From: Atrina japonica
Taxonomy: Eukaryota; Mollusca; Bivalvia; Pterioida; Pinnidae
Direction of reading: 5' to 3'
Length of the DNA stretch: 64,000 bases
Assembly: GCA_030159075.1 (NCBI GenBank)
Contig: BROG01000080.1
Coordinates: 310,001-374,000, forward strand
Below, piece by piece: positions 49,001 through 60,100 of this stretch. Made by a program: the position numbers and the translations under genes. Every line of letters begins with the position of its first letter. Position 1 is the first letter of the stretch. The notes under the pieces are model-generated. The model was given only the letters and a program-made list of their open reading frames with translations, did not search any database and was not told where the DNA came from.

Positions 49001-52000
49001 ATTTGTTTTTCCAGTTCTGGATTTGGTGTATTTGGAATATTAGTGTTTGCAGATCGAAATCGTCATCCATATTACCGTTATCAGCTGTTGTGTTTTCAGA
49101 TGTTAGGTGCAGATAACGTCTATACCTTCTCAAGGTGCGTCCATCCGTAGTGGTGACGTCATATAATCAATAATTGACCTATTTGTTGACATTTCCTTTT
49201 GTCCAAATATGATCCTTGTGGTGACCTGGTGGTGGTTGTATATGAACAGTGCCACCCTGGTTTAAATGTTTTTAGATCTCTAGCATTAACGTTATAGTAA
49301 TGTGCTTGGTGATCTTGTACTCCTTTGATTTGTTTAGATATAGAGTCAGTTTTGACACTTGGTTTGAGCAAGGATTCTTTGGTAGGGAGTAACGTTTTCC
49401 ATATGCTGTGATGGATCCTGACTTTAGTGCTTTTTTCATAATGCGTTTTGCAGACTTAACAGCTAGTTCAGCTTTGTCGTTACTCTGGGGGTACGTTGGC
49501 GATGATGTTAAGTGTTCAAATTCCCAGTCTCTGGAGAATTTCTTGAAGTCGTCCGAGCTAAATTGTGGTCCGTTATCGGAAAATAATGTGTCTGGTATAC
49601 TGTATCTTGCGAATTGGGCACATAGTTTTTAGATTATTGTGCAAGGCTTTGTGTCTTGAAGGTAATCTACTTCCCAAAAATTTGAATGGTAGTCCACTGT
49701 GACATCATAGTTTTTATCGTTGTGAGTTGAAACAGATCGCAGCCTACTTTGGCCCATGGGTGATCTGGAATGTTGTGTGAGTTTCTTTCTGTTGCTTCAT
49801 TTCGTAACTACGACAGGTATGTTCAGTAAATTCCTTAACATCTGCATTCATAGCTGGCCAGTACAGGGTTTCTCGTGCTCTCCTCAGACAGCCTTTAATG
49901 CCAATATGTGAGGAGTGAATTCGTTGCATCATGTCCATTCTCAGAGATCGTGGTATCACTGCTTTTCACCTCGAAATATAATGCCATTTTGAACACTGAG
50001 TTCATCACGAATGTTAAAGTATGGTTGTGCTAGTATGGGAGTTGATGAATATTTGTTAGGCCATCCATCCTGAGGTACTTGTTTCAAAGTTTGTAAACAT
50101 TCATCAGAGGTATGTCATGCAGTCTTGCATCCGTAATGAACATGAAATGGGCCATATTTGTTCCAAATCAGATAAAAATTTGGGTGCATCCTCAGATCTT
50201 GGCTTGGGATGAGTGCGACTTAGTGTATCAGCTAGATACATCTCCTTACCAGGATGGTAGTGAATTTCAAATTAGTATTTCTGCAATCGCAGAAGCATGC
50301 GCTGTAAGTGTTTGGGTGCATTATGTAGTGGCTTGTGCATAACCATTTCCAGTGGTTGTGATCACTTTGAATGTTCACATCATGTCCGTAAGTGTATTGG
50401 TGGAATTTCTCCTGACCAAACACAATGGCTAGTAGTTACTTTTCAATCTGCGCATAGCGCGTCTCGACTTGCAAAAGCAACCAGTTGACCCTTTTGCATA
50501 ATGGCGGCTCCGAGTCCGGTCTCTGAGGCATCACACTGTAATGTCAGTTCCTCAGTAGGGTCATAGAATTTCAGTATGGATTCTGACATAATCGAGCGTT
50601 TGATTTCCTTCATGGTGTTGTCATGGGTTTCCAACCAGCACCATTCCGCATGTTGGAGAGTAAGTTTTCTGAGTGGTTCACACCACTTAATCTAGGCAGA
50701 AACTTACTGAGATAGTTCACGAATCCTATGAATCTGTGTACACCAGCAACGTCAGTAAGTGTAGGCATATCAGACATGCCCTTCACTTTTTCGGGGTCGC
50801 GACAAAGACCTTCTGAAGTTATTAAGTGGCCGACAATCTGCCAGAGTTTGTATGCGACTGTTTATCAACTTTGTTAATATTTGACGGAGCAGGGTCAAGT
50901 ACGTTAATGCGCTGTTTAGTTAGCTCAGCAGAGCGACACATATCGATACAGTTGTCCAAAGTTAGATCAGGAATCCTTAACAGTTGTTCCTTTACTTGGG
51001 TGTCCTTAATGCCACATACTAGCCGGTCTCTTATGAACGAGTCATGGCCCGTACCAAAATTACAGTGACTTGCCAGTGTTCTGACCTCTGTTATATATTT
51101 GTCAACAGTTTCTTCAGTTTCCTGATTTTGCATGTTAAATTTGAAATGCACAACGGTTTCGTTTTTCTTTGGTTGGCAGTGTTGGTCAAATTTCTCAACA
51201 ACATCTTTTAGTGTACGTTCACCTTCGGGATTCTCGAAGTGTAAGGTATCATATATCTCACGACCCTCAGTGCCAATCAGATATTTAAACATTTTAACTT
51301 TTTCTGGTTCCCCTTCGGTTTTCAGTGCCAAGTCAACAAAGAGCATGAATTCCTCTTTCCATTTACGCCAATCCTCGCTCAGTGTGCGAGTATTAAAGTG
51401 TATTTTAGCCGGGGGGGGGGTAATGCATTCAAGTGCAAGCATAACGAAGTAACAGAAAAGCACATGGCATTTTGGCGTAACTATCATCGCTCAATAAAGG
51501 TCGAAAATATAGTCAGTAGAAAGTAAATCATGGTTTAAACGTATTCAGACGTTTGCCCAGAATTATTGGTTTACTTCTGACACCATGTTTCACTGTCTTA
51601 CCGCTCTGTTATTTGGAAATCCTTGACTGTCAGATGAAGTATACAAACTCATGTGTATTCATAACATGGCGGCTTTTCTTGACATCCTGGAGGTACATAT
51701 GATTCAGAACCGAGACCGGAGAATGAAATGTATAATGTTACACAAATTTTTTGTTGATACATAAATTGTTAAAATTAATCATTATGATTTAATTCTAGAC
51801 AAGAATAACAAGAATTGCACATTTTAATTTATAACTAAAAACATTAACTAAACATAACAATGAAAGCGGAAAAATATATCCGCTACTGTCAGTTGCCCTT
51901 AGCAACCACTAACATAATATGCTAGTCAGCCATACTGAATCAGTGGATATGACACACAATGTAACGAGGGCTGTTTATGGAAAGGAATTTATCTATTTAG

Positions 52001-53314
52001 ATTTAAGTGAAAGATACAGTTGGCATATGAAGAGTTAGACAGAAGTCCAGCTGACAAATTGTGGGAGCTTAAAGTGAAATTAGAAGGCTTGGGAGCTCAT
52101 CCATTTGATTTTGTGTGACAACATCCTAATATGACATCGGACGGCATTTCCAGAAGTGGGCGTATCTAAGGGACCTAACCATTTTATAGAGAAATAAAAT
52201 AAATACAACGGCCAATCACAGTTGCTGTCTTACACAAAAATTAAATTACAAATGAATGAGGAATAATGTTATAAGCCACCAAAACCTGAGGGCAGTATAT
52301 AAATTGACACATTGCATTTCCCCGACAGTTAGTCAAATTTCTTGATGCCACAATGCATTTTCAATTTTTGTCTGAGGTATGACCGAGATGTTGAGTATTG
52401 TGGTGTAATCAGATTTAAAAATTATTCGCGCATAAAAGGAAAGGTCAATTACTGTATGTGTGGAAATGTCCATGTGTAGCTAATTACGCAATATCCTTAT
52501 GCAAACCATACATAATGTGATGGTTTTTTTTACGGGATGTCACAACATATTGTGATCAATCCTGTATGAAATGATAATTCTTATGACAACTATGGAACTG
52601 ATATGCTGGGGATGTGTTACTCAAAAACTTCTTCATTGTGTATTTAGTGAAAATTACCCCCATGTGTAAATTTTAATGTTTACAGTATGTATAACAGTTG
52701 TGCCCCTTTAAATGATTTGAATAAGGGTCCTATACAATCTTGCAGTAATCAAAGGGTGTGCTTGTCACCACTTGGTGACAGATCTAATTTTTTAACTTCC
52801 ATTTTCAGAGACGGGAATTCTTGTATTGGCAGGAGATTATAAATCCGCGGAAACAGTATGTGTTTATCAACCTGAAGTCTACCACCCTATGTAAGGTACA
52901 TATATACACATAAAGTGGTATGTGTGTAGATGAACATGAAAAGTTAAAAATCAATGTTGTTGATTTACATCTGAGTAATAACATATGGAATTGGCAAATT
53001 TTGTTTGCGAAAATGTCTTGATGTTGCCTATTTTAATGCTTCCTCTATTCTATTGGAATTTAGGTTGTACAGATTTACACTTGACAATTTTCGATTATAA
53101 TTGATCATCGGCACACCACTTTTCACAAGCATTGTTCAATCAGAATCCTTAGAACTCTGAATACTTGATCTTTATCAAACCTTGGGTCAAAAACCATTCT
53201 CTCTCTCTTTCTATCACTTTCCCCCCTCTCTCTGTCTCTCTCTGTCTCTTTCTCTGTCTCTCTCACTCACTCACTCTCTCACTCACTCTCTCTCACTCAC
53301 TCACTCTGTCTGTC

Positions 53315-53356
<42 letters not shown>

Positions 53357-53367
53357 CCTCCCTCTCT

Positions 53368-53428
<61 letters not shown>

Positions 53429-53549
53429 CCTCCCTCTCCCTCCCTCCTCTCCCCCACTGCTTCCTTCATTAAAAGACAAACCAAGCCCCTCTAAACCTCT
53501 CTTCCTCTATCTGCTCTCAAGGAAATCTCTTCTCCTGTCCTCCTCCTCA

Positions 53550-53600
<51 letters not shown>

Positions 53601-56600
53601 CATCCTTTCTCTCCTCTCTCTCTCTCTCTCTCCCCCTCTCTTTTAGCACCACTGACTTACGCCTCAACGCTCCCCTCCTCCCCGCCTCTTCTCCCACCCT
53701 CGCCTGAAATCCAACCAAACACTAAATCCCTCAAGATCTCTCTACCAGAAAAAGCAAATCAACCCAAAAATCCCCCCTCCCCTCCTTCATTTTTCCAATT
53801 CCCGAAAAGACTCCCTCTCTTCCCTTTTGACAGGACTTAAAGACTAACGACACGCAGGAACCTGGCTTTCCAAAATGAACAGTTTCTGGCCTCCTCTGAA
53901 AAAAATATACTCAGACATCCAAACACCTCTTCCTCTTTTTTCTCTCTCAAACTCATCTCTCATCTCTTCTCCCTTCTCAACCTCTCCCTTCTTCTCAGGA
54001 CTCTGCGACCAAGCGCACACTCACTCGAACCTCCCACCTACAGTCTCTTTTAAAGAGAAAGCAGCAGCGAAAACATCTCGTTCTCTCTTTCAGGTCCTTC
54101 GCCCCTCGCCTCCCTCACATTCTCATCATTCTCTTCTCTCTCTTTCCCTTCCTTCATACTCGATCGTTGAACCCATTGCCAGCTCTTTCTTCTCCGAGAG
54201 AAAACCCTCCTCTCACTCTCTCTTCTTTCCTTTTCTCTACTCTCGAGGCAGAAGGGTCTTCTCTCCTTCACTGAGACATCTCTGCACGTAATCTTTCTTT
54301 TCGCCCCTCCTCACCTCAAGAAGATCTACTCTACCTGAACCTCCGACTCTTCTCTCAAGAACCTCCGTTCAACGTCCCCCCACTCCCAACAGCTCAAAGC
54401 AGTCTTTCTTCTCAATCTACTCAAAAACTAAAAACTCATACAACTCCCCTCTTCTCCCTTGTACTCCAGTCTCCTCCCCTTCCCCAAGAGATAATCGTAG
54501 CCTTCTCCTCAGTTTCTCTTCACTCAGCTCTATCTCTTCCTTTCTCCCTTGAAAAAATCACATCTCCCCCTCAACCACACAAAACTAATCACTTCTCACC
54601 TTCCCCCCTCAACAAAAACACTTTTTTCTTTCCAGCTCCTTTTCCAAAACGTCCCTCTCTCTCCCTATCATCTAGTAACTTCTTCACACGACCGAAAAAC
54701 CCCAAAAGTCACTCCAAAAACATTCCTTCACTCTTCCAAAACCCAAGGTAGTCGAAGGTCAAAGGACTCTCTCTCTCTCTTCGCAAACCTCTCACTTTTT
54801 TTTTTCTCTCTCTCTCTCCCTCTCACTCTTAAACCTCTCACTAGACACTCACTTCGAATATCAAACTGTCTAAACAGCTACTTACACTATTCTACAGGGA
54901 CTATCCCTCTCTCAAGCAAACAATCTAGCTCGTATCCTCTCTTCTTTCCTTCTCGCAATCCCTATCTTCTCTCACTCTCCGAAAACCACCGACATCTCTC
55001 TCCAGCGAGAGCGAGCACCCCCCGACTCATCTAGCACCCAAAACTCATCTCCTCCCTTTACTTCTCAGACCAAATCGTTCTCCTTCTTTCTCTCCCTCCC
55101 ATAAAAAAGGACAAAAGTCCCTCAGTCCCTTCTTCTGAAGGCTTCTTGACATAACTCACCTCTCTTCTCTTCTCCGCACCTCATAGGGTTCCCCTCTCTT
55201 CCTCCTCCCACCTGTCCTCCCCCCTTCCAACCCCTCTCCTACAATCCTCTTCTAATGACACCTACTTCTCCTGCTTCCTCTCACTCCACCCACAGAATCA
55301 GATCGCATCTCCCTCCTCTCGCCCCCCCTGCCTTCCTCCCTCTCTTTCCTTTACTTCATTCTCTCTTCACTCCTCCTTTCTTTCTCTCTCTCTCCGCCTC
55401 TCTCTCCCCCTCTTTCCTTCTCTCCCTCCCTTTCACTCTTCTCTTCTTCACTCTTGCCTTTCTACCTTCTCATATTCCTCTCCTCGTCATCTTCTCTCCC
55501 CCCTCCCTTCGCTACACTACACTCTCCCCCCCCCTCTCTCCTGCTACTACCCTACCGCCCCCTCCCCTCTCACCGTCCATCACCTCTTACTCCCCTCTCT
55601 CCTTGTCCTCACTCCACTCCTCCTCCCTCCCCCCCAATCCATCTCCTCCCCCTTCCCAATTCCGCCACCCCCCCGCCCCCCCTTCGTCTTTCTCCAACCC
55701 AATCTCACGAACTCCTAACACCGCACCCCGAAACCCCACCTCTCTCCCTCCCTCCTCTCCTCACTCAACGCTCCCTCACACTCCATCTCCACCGATCGCC
55801 CCCACTTCCTACCCCCCCTCTCCCCACCCTATCATCCAACTCTCCTTTCTCACCCCCCCCCCCCCTCCCCCAATCTCCCTCTCGCTCGCTGCTCCTTCTT
55901 CACGTCTCCCTCCCTTCTTTACCTCTCCTTTCTCTACTCCTCAGCCTCCCCCACTACACCCACTCTCCCACGATCTGACATCCTCTCCCCCCAGGTCTCT
56001 CCCTCCGGATCCATCCCTATTCCCTCTACTCTCTCCTGCCACATCTCTCTCTCCCCCTCTCCATCCACCAGCCCCCCCCCCCACCTCCCTCGAGTCTTCT
56101 CCACCCACTCCGTCTGTTCACTCCTCTCCCCTCTCCCTCTCTCTCCTCTCCTATACCTCATCTCCCCACCTCGCTACTTCCTCCTTCCTGACATCTCCTT
56201 CCCCTCATCCATCTCCAACCCCTCACACATGGCTCCCTCACCCTCACCCCCTCTCCTCCCCGGAAGTACTCCCCTTGCCTTCTGTCAAAAGCTCTCTTCT
56301 CCCCCCCCCCCTCTCAGCAGAACATAAATCTCATCGAACTCCCTCCCTCCGCCGTCTCCACCACCCTCTCTCCCCTGGACCTCCCTACCACCTCCCCCCA
56401 CCTTCTCAACCTCGACCTCTCCTGTCCCTCTCCCCTCTCTCATCTCACGCCTACTTCTCCACGCTCTCGCCACTACCCTCTCGAGACCCTCATCAACTTC
56501 TCCACCGAAACAAGCTCCAATCTCGTAATACCCTTCCTCGCCATCCTCCCTCATCCATCTCGCCTCGACTCCTCCCAGCCCCCCCCTCTATTCCTCCACA

Positions 56601-57106
56601 CCCTCCCCCTCACGAATCCTCTTTTCTCTCTCATCAGTCCCCCCCTCCCCCTCTCCCTTATCCAACCTCCATCCCTCTTCCTCGTCTTTCCCTCCCCTTT
56701 TCTCCTCCCTTCCCCCCCATTCTATCGTCTCCTCTTGAGAGCCAACTTTCTTTTCCGCTCTCCCCTCCCCCCTCCCTCCACTCTCGACTCTCATCCTCCC
56801 CTCCTCCGTCTAGGCTCCTCCTCTAGCCGTCTTTGGAGCACCCAACCCCTCACATCCATATCCCTCCTCCTAAAAGCGCCACCCTCCCCTCCTCACGACA
56901 CTCCCCACCAGCTCTTCCTCACCTCCCTCCTCCTCGAATCCATCTGCCACCATCCGCCACAAATGCTCCCTCCTCTCTACCCTTTCTCGGCTCTCTCTTC
57001 TCGATCTCTCTCAACTCCACCTCCTCCTCCTACAACAATCTCTCTCACTCTCTCCCACGTCTCTCGGTCACTCATGCCAGTCATCTCACTCTCTATCTCC
57101 TTGGTA

Positions 57107-57145
<39 letters not shown>

Positions 57146-60100
57146 CATGTATATGTAAGGAAAATTTTATTTTCACTTTCTTGTAGGGTTCTAATGAGGC
57201 TCAAAAAGTGTTTGTTCCCATGCAGAATTCCAGACTTGTCTCAACTGTTTCTGTTCAGTGCGTCCAGATTTCTTTAGAGGTAAACTTTGTATATGGAATT
57301 TTGTGTCACTGGACATCGTAAACTATTGCTTATATTTTCAGTTATCTGCTTGCACATATTAAAATTAAATCGTAAAAAGAGAAAAACAAGACAAACAAGT
57401 TCAATGCTGTGTACATCTTATTGGATTTATTCTCCCTGCATCAGTTTGTGATTTAATTTACTGTAAATTCGGTTTTATTTGCTAGAATTTTATTCACGTG
57501 TAATTTCGCGAGAGCTCTTGCTTGCAAAAATAAAATCTTGTAATGAAATGTTATGATAGTTTGACAAAATGGGCATACAAAATCGCAAAAATATTATCTC
57601 ATAAATAAGTTAGAACTTGTGTATCGCGAAAATGAAGTCTGGCGAAAATTTCTGGATTTACAATAACTAAATGCCTCTAAATGTAGCATGAACTTTCATC
57701 CAATAATCTTGATTTACCAATATGAGTTGGGAATCTTTTGGTTAGATTGTTTCAAGGTGTTGTAACATTTTCTTGAGTCTGATTTTATTCACGAGAATTT
57801 TATTTATGCATAATTTCGCGATAGCTCTCACTTGTGAAATTTAAATTATCATGTAATGAGGTATGATAATAGTTTAATGGAATGGGCATTCCAAATCGCA
57901 AAAATATCATCTTGCGAATAAATCAAGAACTTGTATTACGCAGAAATAAAGTCTGACAAAAATTACAGTATTAGATCTGTCTATTCTGGTCTCTGGGGTT
58001 GAAAGTGTTTAGAAAAAAGTATTTGCATTTTTAACCGATTTACCCTAAATGCACATTTAGGACTGGTCAAAGTCATTGATTTACAGAGGAGTCCAATATT
58101 TTCAGGGGTCAATGAGTTAACACTTTTATACCTGAGTATCTGAGTGGTATGCTCTTTTCTATTCTTTCAGACCAGCCTATTACGGCCTGTAGGGTTGAAA
58201 GAGTTAATACTCTAAAATGCCTTTGCCCAATTTTGATGCTGTTACAAACTTAGTTGAGATGAATTTTACGTCTATGTTTTTTTTTTTTTTTTGGTGAAAC
58301 AGAATTGGCTAAAATCGAACAACGTTGAAGAAAATGTCTACAGAGATCTTTTGGATCAAAAGTCTAAGCATGAAAATGAAGAGGAGCTGTGTTCTTATCA
58401 AGTAAGTGTTTGATAATAAACTCATTCCATTACAGTGAAACTTGTATATAAAGAACTCTTTGGGACACAAGAAAACCAGTCTTTATAAGGAGGTGGTCTT
58501 TATACAGAGGTTGATTTGTACGCAAATGGTACTGTTGGGGACAGCAAAAAAACGGTCTTTGTGACCAAGTGTTCTTTATACACAGGTGGTCGCTAAAGCA
58601 GGTTTCACTGTAGATCTTAATATCAATGGCTAAATCACTGTTGCACTGTTCGAGACTGTCCCTCATGGTGTTTTACAAAACATCATATACCTTTCGAACT
58701 TCATAATACCCTCATTCGGATTTCTCAAGATTTAACAAGTTATCCCTGCCGGTTAAGTTTGGAGAGTAGAGACGTTCCGAATATAATTCTCGAAGTTGAG
58801 CAGACGTAAACAAACAAACAGGCAGAGTACAGGAGATATCACCAGGCAACAGAAGATGAAATTGCCACTTTGATGAATGATAAGCACTTTGCAAACACCA
58901 AAAAGTTGACGAAAATAGCAATGAAATATGGCATTTCTTGAGTGAATAAATCCTTTTATTTCTCTCGTATGTATAATAATGTACCACCACAACTACAGAA
59001 ATGTTTTGATTTCCTAAATATAAAGACACATTCAAGCTCCTCATTGGTAAAAATTCTCTCTTTCGCCTGTAAATAACTTGATATTCAAATTTTGGTTGGA
59101 TTGCGAAGCAAATTCAGCTCTGAACAATTGACGATGTCTGTTCATCTGTCTGTCAAATCCTTCTGTCTGCATAAACAGTATGGTTTAGTTCATGTGAGAA
59201 AAACCATGATAGATTTTTAAAAGCTGTTTTTTGTCAGAATTAAAATGGTCCCAACCAACTTTGAAACAGATGCTTTTTGAATACAAATGGACTATTGTGA
59301 TCTGGTTGTTGTCATGGTTTTTCTTTTTTTTTTTTTTTAAAAAGACCCATTTTATTTAGCATCTCTAAGTCAAAGACAACAACAATTTTGAATTATGTGA
59401 CCCCAAGGTCAGGCAAGTGTTAATGGGTCAGGAATCGGATGACCAATAATGTCCTTTCAATCCCAAGTTCCCCCTCACTCATTAATTGTCCAAAAGTTAG
59501 TTGCAAACAAAATTTGGCAGGAGTGACCTAACTGCAATGCATGACAAACAACTATCAGTAATCATTATACCTTATCATTTAGAAAAAAAATGATCTGGTC
59601 TCACCAGGTGAGCAGTTTAGGCCCACAAAGACTGATGGTTATATGTTTTGTTTCAGGGTATTGTAACTGACACAGTGTGGGCCAGGTATGGTTTTTATGA
59701 ACTTGATCATAAAGTCGGGTAAGTTGTTTTACATTGTTTAACATATAAAGTGTCCTTTATGATACAAGAATTATATGAATTAGTCCATGGCCGAGTGGTT
59801 AGAGCATTTTGAGCAATGAAGTTTCTCACTTCTGGTCAGAGGTGGTTCGAGTCCTGCTGGAAACTAAGTTGATTTTTGCGAGAAAGTTTACAAGTTTAAT
59901 TGCGGAAGGCCAGTGGTCTCTTCCTGAGTACATTGTAATCTATTACTCTCTCCTCCATCATTAAAACTGGTCTCTGCAATGCATGGTTACTGGATAAACT
60001 TCATCTTTCTCTAAAGTTACCCACATACACCTTATATTTTAACACACTAACATAGTATTCATAATGTATTGGGGCCAATCACAACTTCTTCGCCTCACAA

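Larger units (their letters stand above)
48407..51742 (-). mobile_element. Ty3/gypsy-type LTR retrotransposon, internally deleted, antisense in CTC1 intron 7
   Basis: LTRs 51586-51742 (5' in element orientation, 157 bp) and 48407-48572 (3', 166 bp) share most of their sequence. Next to the 5' LTR is a primer-binding site TGGTGTCAGAAGT, and next to the 3' LTR a polypurine tract AAAGGAGGAAAA. Flanks CATAT and CAAAT match at 4 of 5 as a possible target duplication. The interior has gag, the last part of reverse transcriptase, RNase H and integrase, all broken. The protease and most of the reverse transcriptase are missing, so the 3.3-kb element cannot move by itself. Confidence 0.9.

Noticed and set aside
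51132..51452. Plus-strand frame of 106 residues
   Set aside because: It is the antisense shadow of the Gag frame on the minus strand.
55255..56826. A 523-residue open frame rich in Ser, Pro and Leu
   Set aside because: It lies wholly in the pyrimidine-rich intron tract; overlapping frames are equally open and the composition follows from C/T content. No splice or start context.
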